Assembly (NCBI RefSeq): GCF_000161455.1
Contig: NZ_CM000745.1
Coordinates: 4,593,670 to 4,657,669, forward strand
Source of the DNA: Bacillus pseudomycoides DSM 12442
Lineage (GTDB): Bacteria; Bacillota; Bacilli; Bacillales; Bacillaceae_G
DNA: 64,000 nucleotides
Direction of reading: 5' to 3'
Shown here: positions 52,200-60,412 of the stretch, one piece after another
Layout: each line of letters starts with the position of its first letter
How positions within the stretch are numbered: the stretch's first letter is position 1
Program-made: the position numbers and the translations under genes
The notes under the pieces: model-generated
Seen by the model: the letters and a program-made list of their open reading frames with translations, nothing else
Databases searched by the model: none
Told to the model about the DNA's origin: nothing

Positions 52200-53759
52200 T
52201 TATAATGGTACGATAACTTTTATACTTGTTCGCTTTTTCTCACTTACAATCGTAATCCATCCGCCAATTAACTCTGCGCGTTCACGCATTGTTGTCATAC
52301 CGAGCGATTTCTTCTCTTTTATATCTTTTTCTATAAAACCGAGGCCATAATCAACTACCTCTAAGGACACTTCTTTCTCTGTTACTTTCAAATAAATTGT
52401 CGCCTCTGTTACCCTTGCATGTTTACTCACATTATTTAAAGCCTCTTGTCCAATTCGCCATAATGTTTCTTCCACTACACGCGGTAACTCACGCACACCT
52501 TTAACTTGCTCACGAATGTTCAGCCCTAAGTTCTCTCCATATTGCTTTAAAGCGAGTAGCAAACCTTTTTCTAACCCTGCTGGACGAAGTTGCCAAATAA
52601 GTGCTCGCATTTCTTTTAAGGCACCTTGTGCTAATTCCCTCATCTCATGAAGAGATTGATCTACCGTTTCATTTTGTCCCTTTAAAACAGCTTCGGCACC
52701 CTTCGTCATAAATGTTAATGAAAATAACTTTTGTGAAACTGAATCATGCAGATCCCTTGCCAAACGGTTTCGTTCTTCCATCCGAGCAAGTTCACGCCGC
52801 TGTTCATTTAACCGTAAATTCTCAATCATTAATGAAATATGATTCGTTAACGCTTGTACAATATCTACAGTGTTCTCATCAAACTCTCCATGCTTCGAAC
52901 TCACGCATAAAACACCAAACACTTGATTTCGAATTTGTATTAGAGCAACAATGCTAGAGGCATTAGACTGTCTTTTCAACAAAACAGGCTGATTTTTTTC
53001 TATCGCTTCTTTTGCAATACTCTCTAACTCCATATCTCTTTCCGATACATATTTCTTATAGCAAGCTCGCATGGATATCTTTTTTTCTTCTTGTATAAAA
53101 AATGCAACTTGCTCCCATAGAAATACATCCCCCACTTGTTTTACAACTTCTTCTGGTAATGTATTTAACTTATGAATTTTTCTTAGTTCCTGAATAAAAC
53201 GCTCTAGTTTCACATAATAATGAGCCCGTTTCTTTTCATTTTCATATAGTTTCGTTCGTTTTAAAGCTGTTCCAATTTGCAGGGCAACCGATTGTAATAG
53301 CATCAGTTCTTCTTCAGAAAAATGTGTTTTCCCTGGACTAGCGACATTTAAGACTCCAAACTCTTCTCCGCCAGCTTTTAATGGAACGGTTGCATGATGA
53401 AGAATTCCTTCTGTATCACCCCAATTATTTTCAACCGCATTGTTAATTCGTTTACATTCAATAATATTAACCGCTCGTTCTAATTTCCCCTCCACAAAAC
53501 GGCGTAAACACCAGCATTCTCCTTCGCACATTGGCTTTTTATCTTGAAAGGTAAGCGCTGCTGGTAAATGATAATCAATTAATTTTGTATACCTACCATT
53601 TTCATCAGCAAGAAAAATCCATCCTGTTGTTAATCCTGTTACATGCAGCAATTTTTCTAATACCGCTTGTAGCACATGATATGTATCATTGGATGTATTT
53701 AATGTTTCTGCAATCTCTTTTAATATCGCTAATTCGCTTATACGGTTCTCCTGAAACAT
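52200..53759 (-). CDS. GAF-domain sensor histidine kinase with AirS-like cysteine cluster
   Basis: 519 residues from the ATG at 53759 (TAGGAGA 6 bp upstream). There is no membrane segment, so it is cytosolic. Two GAF domains (~10-165 and ~195-315) precede HisKA_3 (LARDLHDSVSQKLFSL, His338) and an HATPase_c domain (~425-519). The first GAF holds CEGECWC and later IIECKR: Cys78, Cys82, Cys84 and Cys102. S. aureus AirS (YhcS) binds a [2Fe-2S] cluster through such cysteines and senses oxygen and redox state, so the same is inferred here. It is coupled to its response regulator. Confidence 0.88.
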   Translation of the reverse strand: MFQENRISELAILKEIAETLNTSNDTYHVLQAVLEKLLHVTGLTTGWIFLADENGRYTKLIDYHLPAALTFQDKKPMCEGECWCLRRFVEGKLERAVNIIECKRINNAVENNWGDTEGILHHATVPLKAGGEEFGVLNVASPGKTHFSEEELMLLQSVALQIGTALKRTKLYENEKKRAHYYVKLERFIQELRKIHKLNTLPEEVVKQVGDVFLWEQVAFFIQEEKKISMRACYKKYVSERDMELESIAKEAIEKNQPVLLKRQSNASSIVALIQIRNQVFGVLCVSSKHGEFDENTVDIVQALTNHISLMIENLRLNEQRRELARMEERNRLARDLHDSVSQKLFSLTFMTKGAEAVLKGQNETVDQSLHEMRELAQGALKEMRALIWQLRPAGLEKGLLLALKQYGENLGLNIREQVKGVRELPRVVEETLWRIGQEALNNVSKHARVTEATIYLKVTEKEVSLEVVDYGLGFIEKDIKEKKSLGMTTMRERAELIGGWITIVSEKKRTSIKVIVPL

Positions 53760-53916
53760 AAATTGTCTCCTACATACAATATTTTCTTTTCTCATTGTAC
53801 TAAATTCAATATATTCTCAAACAAACAAGTAACTTTTTCACTTTGTACTTATTCATAAGATTGATATAATGGTTAAAAATGTAGTTTTCATTATATCACC
53901 TGAGGGGGCTTTCACA

Positions 53917-54741
53917 ATGACATTAAACAAAGCACTTACAATCGCTGGTTCTGACACAAGCGGTGGCGCTGGTATACAAGCGGATTTAAAAACGTTTCAA
54001 GAACTTGGTGTATACGGAATGACGTCTCTTACAACAATCGTAACAATGGATCCACATAACGGCTGGGCACATAACGTATTCCCGATTCCTGCTTCTACAC
54101 TCAAACCACAATTAGAAACAACAATTGAAGGTGTTGGTGTTGATGCTTTAAAAACGGGTATGCTTGGATCTGTTGAAATCATTGAAATGGTTGCTGAAAC
54201 AATTGAAAAGCATGATCTACAAAATGTAGTAGTAGACCCAGTTATGGTTTGTAAAGGGGCAGATGAAGCATTGCATCCTGAAACAAATGACTGCTTACGC
54301 GATGTACTTGTTCCAAGAGCATTAGTTGTTACACCAAACCTATTTGAAGCATATCAACTAAGCGGTGTGAAAATTAATTCTCTTGAAGACATGAAAGAAG
54401 CTGCTAAAAAAATCCATGCTTTAGGTGCAAAATATGTACTAATTAAAGGCGGTAGCAAGCTAGGTACAGAAACTGCAATCGATGTATTGTACGATGGAGA
54501 AACATTTGATCTTTTAGAATCAGAGAAAATTGATACAACAAATACACACGGCGCAGGTTGTACATACTCTGCAGCAATTACAGCAGAACTTGCAAAAGGT
54601 AAATCTGTAAAAGAAGCGGTAAAAACTGCAAAAGAATTCATCACAGCAGCAATTCGTCACTCATTCAAGATTAACGAATATGTAGGACCAACACATCACG
54701 GTGCATATCGTAAATTTGCTGCTGGAAAAGAACTTGTATAA
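53917..54741 (+). CDS. pdxK: Pyridoxine/hydroxymethylpyrimidine kinase (PdxK-type)
   Basis: 274 residues from the ATG at 53917 (GAGGGGG 8 bp upstream). It belongs to the ribokinase-like ThiD/PdxK family: ALTIAGSDTSGGAGIQADLKTF, DPVMVCKGADEALH, TPNLFEAYQLSG, IKGG, and the anion-hole/catalytic DTTNTHGAGCTYSAAI. The 'THGAGC' motif and length resemble B. subtilis PdxK (YwdB, once called ThiD), a pyridoxine/pyridoxal kinase. Thiamine-pathway activity is possible; no thi genes are adjacent. Confidence 0.9.
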   Translation: MTLNKALTIAGSDTSGGAGIQADLKTFQELGVYGMTSLTTIVTMDPHNGWAHNVFPIPASTLKPQLETTIEGVGVDALKTGMLGSVEIIEMVAETIEKHDLQNVVVDPVMVCKGADEALHPETNDCLRDVLVPRALVVTPNLFEAYQLSGVKINSLEDMKEAAKKIHALGAKYVLIKGGSKLGTETAIDVLYDGETFDLLESEKIDTTNTHGAGCTYSAAITAELAKGKSVKEAVKTAKEFITAAIRHSFKINEYVGPTHHGAYRKFAAGKELV

Positions 54742-54786
54742 GGAATAAAGTGAAACTTTAATCAGTCCTCACCAATCGGACTTTTA

Positions 54787-54854
54787 CGGGTAGTTTATCT
54801 CCCACGTAATTTCTTTGCTTTCGCTGAACTTTGAGGTGGGAGTATTACTGCCCG
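54787..54854. repeat. 68-bp imperfect inverted repeat
   Basis: CGGGTAGTTTATCTCCCAC and GTGGGAGTATTACTGCCCG form 19-base arms with about three mismatches, around a 30-base loop. The arms and the flanking AGTCC/GCAAATAG sequence recall a dispersed element of the B. cereus group, from memory. It is not followed by a T-run. Confidence 0.6.
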
Positions 54855-54867
54855 CAAATAGCATCAT

Positions 54868-54900
54868 AAAAACAAGCTATCTATAGATAGCTTGTTTTTT
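54868..54900 (+). terminator. pdxK terminator
   Basis: AAACAAGCTATCTA pairs with TAGATAGCTTGTTT and is followed by Ts. Confidence 0.85.
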
Positions 54901-54949
54901 ATGATGCTAATTTTACTTCTATCAATTCCAAAACTTTTTACTTTCTTGC

Positions 54950-54965
54950 TGTTTCACGTGAAACA
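54950..54965. other. parS-type centromere site (Spo0J/ParB binding)
   Basis: TGTTTCACGTGAAACA is a perfect 16-bp palindrome equal to the bacterial parS consensus. It lies in a 270-bp non-coding gap between pdxK and the ybdD-cstA operon, as expected for an origin-proximal parS. Confidence 0.92.
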
Positions 54966-54969
54966 ACAA

Positions 54970-55003
54970 AAAAGTAAAAAAAGAGCGACGAATCGCTCTT
55001 TCT
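54970..55003 (-). terminator. Terminator of the cstA-ybdD operon
   Basis: AAGAGCGA and TCGCTCTT pair across CGAA; on the minus strand TTTTTTACTTTTTTG follows. Confidence 0.85.
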
Positions 55004-55005
55004 CT

Positions 55006-55209
55006 TCAACAACACCTTGATATTTTTCCACCTTTCGCATTGAACCTAGCTTCTTGCGCCTCAGCAAAAAACTGTTTTCGACATAAAATCGGTGCTTCTG
55101 GGTGGTACTCTTTCATATGGGTAACGTACGTTTCATAACTTGGTACTCCAACAAGCAAACTAATAAATTGCTTTCGTGTTCTCCACACCTTCTCCAATTT
55201 TTTAAGCAT
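55006..55209 (-). CDS. YbdD/YjiX-family protein (DUF466)
   Basis: 67 residues from the ATG at 55209, inside the end of cstA (8-bp overlap). An earlier in-frame ATG (55230) is possible. The core SYETYVTHMKEYHPEAPILCRKQFFAEAQEARF is the DUF466/YbdD signature, and the end is GGKISRCC. YbdD/YjiX proteins always accompany CstA/BtsT transporters and are needed for pyruvate uptake by the E. coli system. Confidence 0.88.
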   Translation of the reverse strand: MLKKLEKVWRTRKQFISLLVGVPSYETYVTHMKEYHPEAPILCRKQFFAEAQEARFNAKGGKISRCC

Positions 55210-57283
55210 AATTTCTCGACTCACTTTCATCTCTTGGAATATATGGTGCTTCTTTTAATGGTATAGATTTATTTTGCAATACTTTAATCCATATACGAAT
55301 AGCAGAAATAAGAACTGCTATTACAACTAACATGAAAATTCCACAAAGCGTAGCATCGATATAATCATTGAAGATAATTTGCTTCATTTGTGCCACATTT
55401 TTGGCCGGTGCTAGTATTTCCCCTTCATCTAAGGCGCTCTGGAATACTTTTGCATGCGATAAAAATCCAATTTTCGGATTCTCATGGAATAATTTTTGGT
55501 AGCCTGCTGTCATCGTCACAATCAGCAAACCTACCGTTGGGATAAGCGTAACCCAAACGTACGCCTTTTTCCCCATTTTGAACAATATCGTTGTTCCGAG
55601 CAATAACGCAATACCCGCTAACATCTGGTTAGCAATTCCAAAGAGTGGCCATAATGTATTAATTCCACCGAGCGGATCAACTACACCTTGGTATAAGAAA
55701 TACCCCCATCCTAACACACATAACGTTGTTGCAATCACATTAGCCAGTGTAGAATCTGTTTTCGCAAATGGTTTATATACATGCCCTAAAATATCTTGAA
55801 TCATAAATCGTCCTACACGTGTACCAGCATCAATTGTCGTTAAAATAAATAGTGCTTCAAATAAAATAGCAAAATGATACCAGAATGCCATCATCGCAGT
55901 TCCACCGATTACTTGTGAAAAGATGTAGGCCATCCCAATTGCTAATGTTGGCGCTCCTCCTGTACGAGATAGTATCGTTTGTTCACCAACATTTACAGCA
56001 AGATCCTTTAATTCATTTGGTGTAATTGCAAATCCCCAAGAAGAAATAACTTGAGCTGCTTGTGATACATCCGTTCCGATAAGAGCTGCCGGACTATTAA
56101 TTGCAAAATATGTTCCTGGTGTTAATACACAAGCTGCGATCATGGCCATCGCCGCAACGAACGATTCCATTAACATTGCCCCGTAACCAATTGGTTGTGC
56201 GTGCCCTTCTCTTTCAATCATCTTCGGCGTAGTACCAGAGGAAACTAAAGCATGGAATCCTGATACAGCCCCGCAAGCAATTGTAATAAATAGAAACGGA
56301 AATAGATTTCCGGAAAACACTGGACCTGTTCCGTCAATGAACTTGGATACAGCCGGCATTTGTAAGTTTGGTGCTACAATTAGAATTCCAATTGCTAGCC
56401 CAACAATCGTTCCGATCTTTAAAAATGTACTTAAATAATCACGTGGAGCAAGGAGCATCCACACCGGTAATGCAGACGCAATAAAACCGTATACAATAAG
56501 CATAATTGCAATTGTTTCACCGCTAAAAGTAAACATGCTTGCAAGCGTAGGTTTCTCAGCTACATACTGTCCTCCAACAAGAGATAAAAGAAGTAAAATA
56601 ATACCGATAACTGATCCTTCTCCAACACGCCCTGGGCGAATATAACGCATATAAACACCCATTAAAATAGCGATTGGAATTGTCGCTGCAATCGTAAACA
56701 TTCCCCAAGGGCTACCGACAAGTGCTTTCACAACTACTAAAGCTAATACTGCTAATAAAATGATCATAATACCTAAAATACCAATCATCGCAATTAATCC
56801 TGTTACAGGACCAATCTCATCTTTAATCATTTCGCCTAATGATTTTCCATTACGTCTCATGGAAGCAAATAAAATAACAAAATCTTGTACTGCTCCTGCA
56901 ATTACAACTCCAACAATAATCCAAATTGTTCCTGGTAAATATCCCATTTGCGCTGCTAAAATCGGCCCTACTAATGGACCCGCTCCTGCAATTGCCGCAA
57001 AGTGATGTCCAAATAATACCCATTTATTTGTTGGAACATAATCCTTTCCATCATTTAGCGTCTCAGCAGGTGTTTGCCGATTATTATCTAGCTCAAATAC
57101 TTTTTGTGCAATAAATCTACTATAAAAACGATAAGCAACTGCATATACAGAAACAGCTGCTACTAATAGCCATACAGCATTAATTGTTTCACCTTGTGAT
57201 AGGGCAATTACACCAAATCCGGTTGCTCCTAATGCTGCGATGATACCCCAAAGTAAAATTGACTTAAACGCCTTCACATACAA
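55202..57283 (-). CDS. cstA: CstA-family carbon-starvation transporter
   Basis: A 693-residue protein with about 16-18 membrane segments. PTNKWVLFGHHFAAIAGAGPLVGPILAAQMGY is the strictly conserved CstA opening; VSGFHALVSSGTTPKMI and FEALFILTTIDAGTRVGRF are further family marks. E. coli relatives import peptides (CstA) or pyruvate (BtsT). It is coupled to the small ybdD gene and preceded by a LytTR regulator gene on the same strand. The ATG is preceded by GGGGGGA. Confidence 0.93.
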   Translation of the reverse strand: MYVKAFKSILLWGIIAALGATGFGVIALSQGETINAVWLLVAAVSVYAVAYRFYSRFIAQKVFELDNNRQTPAETLNDGKDYVPTNKWVLFGHHFAAIAGAGPLVGPILAAQMGYLPGTIWIIVGVVIAGAVQDFVILFASMRRNGKSLGEMIKDEIGPVTGLIAMIGILGIMIILLAVLALVVVKALVGSPWGMFTIAATIPIAILMGVYMRYIRPGRVGEGSVIGIILLLLSLVGGQYVAEKPTLASMFTFSGETIAIMLIVYGFIASALPVWMLLAPRDYLSTFLKIGTIVGLAIGILIVAPNLQMPAVSKFIDGTGPVFSGNLFPFLFITIACGAVSGFHALVSSGTTPKMIEREGHAQPIGYGAMLMESFVAAMAMIAACVLTPGTYFAINSPAALIGTDVSQAAQVISSWGFAITPNELKDLAVNVGEQTILSRTGGAPTLAIGMAYIFSQVIGGTAMMAFWYHFAILFEALFILTTIDAGTRVGRFMIQDILGHVYKPFAKTDSTLANVIATTLCVLGWGYFLYQGVVDPLGGINTLWPLFGIANQMLAGIALLLGTTILFKMGKKAYVWVTLIPTVGLLIVTMTAGYQKLFHENPKIGFLSHAKVFQSALDEGEILAPAKNVAQMKQIIFNDYIDATLCGIFMLVVIAVLISAIRIWIKVLQNKSIPLKEAPYIPRDESESRNYA

Positions 57284-57340
57284 TCCCCCCTATACTACTT
57301 CTTAGTGGAGATTGTACTAAATTTTCTGAATATTTAATTT

Positions 57341-57365
57341 GAATCCTCCTTATCATGAAGGATTC
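57341..57365 (-). other. Hairpin in the cstA leader
   Basis: GAATCCT and AGGATTC, extended by CTT/AAG-type pairs, fold around ATCA, 58 bp upstream of cstA. On the minus strand AAATTAAATATT follows, so weak termination or attenuation between lytTR and cstA is possible. Confidence 0.5.
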
Positions 57366-57399
57366 TTATGTTAACATGTTGAAATTCACTTACAACTTG

Positions 57400-58116
57400 T
57401 CATAGTTCAATTTTATTTCGAAGTCGTTTTACATAGTTTCGACTAACAGGAATCGGTTTCTCATCATACCTATCTAAATAAAGGTTATACGTTCCATTAT
57501 AATAAGGCTTTAATGCCTGAACATGCATAACATTTATTAAATAACTTTTATGAACACGTAAAAAATCATATGCTGTTAATTTATTTTCCAATTCTTGAAG
57601 TGTATATGTTGAAATATACTGATTATTCGCTGTATAAATTGAAACCGTTTTATTCTCCTTATTCTTACTTACATATACAATATCCTCTGGAAAAATATAC
57701 GTAATCCCTTCATGACTTTCAATCGGAAGTTTTCGCAAATGGCTTTTTACTTTCTTTCCTTTGTCTTGTTCCATTCTATATACGAGAAATTGTAAATCTT
57801 CTTCACGAAATGGTCGTAGTAAATAATAAAACGCTTGGAAGCGAAAAGCTGTTATCGCCTCTTCTATATCCTCACCGATAAAAATAAACTTTGTATCGCA
57901 ATTTAATTGTTGTAATAAACTAGAGAATTCAAACCCTGTACCATCTTTTAATTCTGTATCTAAAAAAACGAAATCAGGAATATGCTTTTTAGCTACTTGT
58001 AAAGATTCCATTCCTGTTCCTGCTTCAAAGCACTCTACATTTCGCATATTTTCTGTAAATATCTCAATGAATCGATTTCGATGTTCTGCATCTTCCATGA
58101 TAAGTAAAATTTTCAT
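57400..58116 (-). CDS. LytTR-family response regulator
   Basis: 238 residues from the ATG at 58116 (AGGTGG upstream). An N-terminal receiver (Asp53 in FVFLDTELKDG, acidic Glu8/Asp9) is followed by a LytTR DNA-binding domain (~135-238; HEGITYIFPEDIVYVSKNKENKTVSIY, FLRVHKSYLINVMHV, PVSRNYVKRLRNKI). No histidine kinase gene is beside it. Its place just upstream of cstA recalls E. coli BtsR and YpdB, LytTR regulators that switch on pyruvate transporters. Confidence 0.88.
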   Translation of the reverse strand: MKILLIMEDAEHRNRFIEIFTENMRNVECFEAGTGMESLQVAKKHIPDFVFLDTELKDGTGFEFSSLLQQLNCDTKFIFIGEDIEEAITAFRFQAFYYLLRPFREEDLQFLVYRMEQDKGKKVKSHLRKLPIESHEGITYIFPEDIVYVSKNKENKTVSIYTANNQYISTYTLQELENKLTAYDFLRVHKSYLINVMHVQALKPYYNGTYNLYLDRYDEKPIPVSRNYVKRLRNKIEL

Positions 58117-58235
58117 CTGCCCAACCACCTAATTCTTTTGTCCATATGTCTTGTTGTATACATTCGCCTTAGTAAGAAACAATCCCTTTTTCTAGCCTTA
58201 TTTTCTATTTACTATACCATCACTTTCCTTAAAAA

Positions 58236-58270
58236 CAACAAAAAAGGAAGCCTCTTGGACTCCCTTCTTT
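58236..58270 (-). terminator. niaP terminator
   Basis: AAAGAAGGGAG and CTTCCTTTTTT-type arms (minus strand) pair across TCCAAGAGG, followed by TTGTTG. Confidence 0.7.
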
Positions 58271-58272
58271 CG

Positions 58273-59472
58273 TTATACCAACTCTTGCTGCTTCGTTTCT
58301 TGCCCTAGCATAACTACTGCAAGCACTCCAATTAAAATGGAACCGCAAAAAATTGTAAAGATCAATGAAAGAGACGCTTGTGAAGCAACAAGATAACCTA
58401 CTAGCAATGGACCGAGAATACCACCAATACGGCCAAATGCTGCAGCCATACCTGCTCCAGTACCGCGAATTACTGTCGGATACTGCTCAGGTGTATATGC
58501 ATATAACGCACCCCATGCTCCTAAATTAAAGAAGGACAGTAACATTCCTGCTATCACCAATGTTGTAAGCGATTCGGCTACTCCAAAGACGTACGCACTG
58601 CATGCTGTGCCAATTAAATACGTAACTAACACAAACTTACGGCCGAGGCGTTCAATAAACCATGCAGCAGTAAAATATCCGGGAAGCTGTGCCAATGTCA
58701 TAATTAATACGTACTGGAAACTTTTTATTAGACTAAATCCTTTTAGTACCATTACACTTGGTAACCAAAGAAACATGCCATAATAAGAAAAGACAACACA
58801 GAACCATAAGATCCATAACATAATCGTCGCTTTTCGATATTCTCCAGACCAAACCGCCTTTATATTTGTAATAACAGATTGTTTGTTCTCAACTTTTTCA
58901 AATTGCGGTGAATCTGGTAGATTCCATCGTAAATATAGTGCATAAAGAGCTGGAATCGCACTTAATACCATCGCTACTTGCCAGCCATACTTTGGAATTA
59001 CAAAATAAGAAATTAGAGCTGCAATTAACCAGCCAACTGCCCAAAAGCTTTCTAGTAATACAACAATTCTCCCGCGTTCATGAGCCTCAACACTTTCAGA
59101 TACAAGTGTCGAAGCTACTGGTAATTCTCCACCAAGCCCCATACCGATTAAAAAACGCAATATAAGAAACATAGCTAATGTTGTTGTTAATGCCGTTAAC
59201 CCACTACCGATAGAAAATAATAATAATGTCATAATAAAAACAGACTTGCGCCCCAACTTATCTGCTAATATGCCAAATAAAAGTGCTCCCACCGCCATAC
59301 CAATAGAATTGATACTTCCGATCCATCCCATCTCCTGACTACTTATTCCCCATTCTTTTTGCAGCGCAACGATGACAAATGAAAGCATGCCAACATCCAT
59401 TGCATCAAATAACCAACCAAGCCCCGCTATTCCAAGAAGCTTGCGCTTTGAAATTTCTTTTATATCCCCCAC
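58273..59472 (-). CDS. niaP: Niacin transporter NiaP-like (MFS), GTG start
   Basis: A 399-residue MFS transporter with 12 helices. The GTG at 59472 is supported by a perfect AGGAGG 7 bp upstream. SKRKLLGIAGLGWLFDAMDVGMLSF, GSINSIGMAVGALLFG, GELPVASTLVSE and YAYTPEQYPTVIRGTGAG follow B. subtilis NiaP (YceI) closely from memory. NiaP imports nicotinic acid for NAD salvage. A GTGT/ACAC dyad lies just upstream. An aromatic-acid transporter of the same sub-family remains possible. Confidence 0.82.
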   Translation of the reverse strand: MGDIKEISKRKLLGIAGLGWLFDAMDVGMLSFVIVALQKEWGISSQEMGWIGSINSIGMAVGALLFGILADKLGRKSVFIMTLLLFSIGSGLTALTTTLAMFLILRFLIGMGLGGELPVASTLVSESVEAHERGRIVVLLESFWAVGWLIAALISYFVIPKYGWQVAMVLSAIPALYALYLRWNLPDSPQFEKVENKQSVITNIKAVWSGEYRKATIMLWILWFCVVFSYYGMFLWLPSVMVLKGFSLIKSFQYVLIMTLAQLPGYFTAAWFIERLGRKFVLVTYLIGTACSAYVFGVAESLTTLVIAGMLLSFFNLGAWGALYAYTPEQYPTVIRGTGAGMAAAFGRIGGILGPLLVGYLVASQASLSLIFTIFCGSILIGVLAVVMLGQETKQQELV

Positions 59473-59488
59473 TAGAAGTCCTCCTTAC

Positions 59489-59508
59489 ACAGGTGTCTTT
59501 ACACTTCA
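59489..59508 (-). promoter_or_regulatory. Candidate NiaR-type operator before niaP
   Basis: ACAGGTGTCTTTACACTTCA contains the dyad GTGT-N4-ACAC about 20 bp before the niaP start. NiaR/YrxA represses niacin uptake genes in Bacillales through GTGT/ACAC-type sites; my recall of the exact consensus is limited. Confidence 0.4.
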
Positions 59509-59634
59509 TTTTACATGTGTATATTGTATAAGTAAAATACTTTTATCCCTATTTTCACTTAAAAGTTTCCTTTTAATCTTCCCATAAAATAGAGCTTCCA
59601 TTAGTGGAGAATACTACATTTTTAGCTTTCACAA

Positions 59635-59666
59635 ATAAAAAAAGTAGCGAAATATCGCTACTTTTT
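59635..59666. terminator. Terminator after tagA-like gene
   Basis: AAAAAGTAGCGA and TCGCTACTTTTT pair across AATA, overlapping the stop. Confidence 0.85.
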
Positions 59667-60398
59667 CGAACGCATCACTTCTTTTAGAAATTCAGCTAAT
59701 ACAAGCTGCCGACGCCAACGCGTCGGATTGCTACACAGACGGTAAAACCATTCTAGATGAATTGCTTGAATCCATTTTGGTGCACGTTTTACTTCTCCTG
59801 CCCAAACGTCCAGACTGCCACCTACACCAACAGCTACTTTTGTTTGTAAGCGATGCTTATTATTTTGAATAAAGTTTTCTTGTCTTGGGAATCCAAGAGC
59901 TACAAGTAAAATATCCGGTTTTACTTCTTGAATGCGAGCAATGATGCCCTCTTCCTCTTCTTGTTTAAAATACCCATCCTGCGTACCAACAATAGATACA
60001 GCTGAATAAGTTTTTGTTAAATGATCAGCAGCACCCTTAACAACATGTGGTTTCGCTCCCAGTAAAAAAACAGATACAGATTTATTCTCTTTCGATAACG
60101 CTCCAAATAAATCACTCATTAAATCAAAACCTGCTACGCGCTCTTTTAATGGTGTCCCTAGCATACCACTTGCCTTTACAACACCAATACCATCCGGTGT
60201 AATCAAATCTGTTTCTAAAAGGGTTTGATGAAAACTTGGGTCTTTTTTGGCACACATTACGATTTCTGGATTCGCTGTTACAACTTGAAATGTATGAGTT
60301 TGTTCTGATTCTAGCTGCTTCATGATATATTGAATTGTCTCTTCCATTGTCATCGTAGAAAAAGGGACACCTAAAATATCAACTGTTTGTACTGCCAT
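59658..60398 (-). CDS. WecG/TagA/CpsF-family glycosyltransferase
   Basis: A 246-residue GT26 enzyme. VVTANPEIV (Asn43), ITPDGIGVV (Asp69) and LGFPRQENFIQNNKHRLQTKVAVGVGGSLDVWAGEVKRAP are the family signatures. TagA transfers ManNAc from UDP-ManNAc to GlcNAc-PP-undecaprenol, building the linkage unit of wall teichoic acid or related glycans. The C-terminal basic helices (FYRLCSNPTRWRRQ) touch the membrane. It lies 14 bp after a GT4 gene. Confidence 0.92.
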   Translation of the reverse strand: MAVQTVDILGVPFSTMTMEETIQYIMKQLESEQTHTFQVVTANPEIVMCAKKDPSFHQTLLETDLITPDGIGVVKASGMLGTPLKERVAGFDLMSDLFGALSKENKSVSVFLLGAKPHVVKGAADHLTKTYSAVSIVGTQDGYFKQEEEEGIIARIQEVKPDILLVALGFPRQENFIQNNKHRLQTKVAVGVGGSLDVWAGEVKRAPKWIQAIHLEWFYRLCSNPTRWRRQLVLAEFLKEVMRSKK

Positions 60399-60412
60399 AA
60401 TTATAATCCTCT

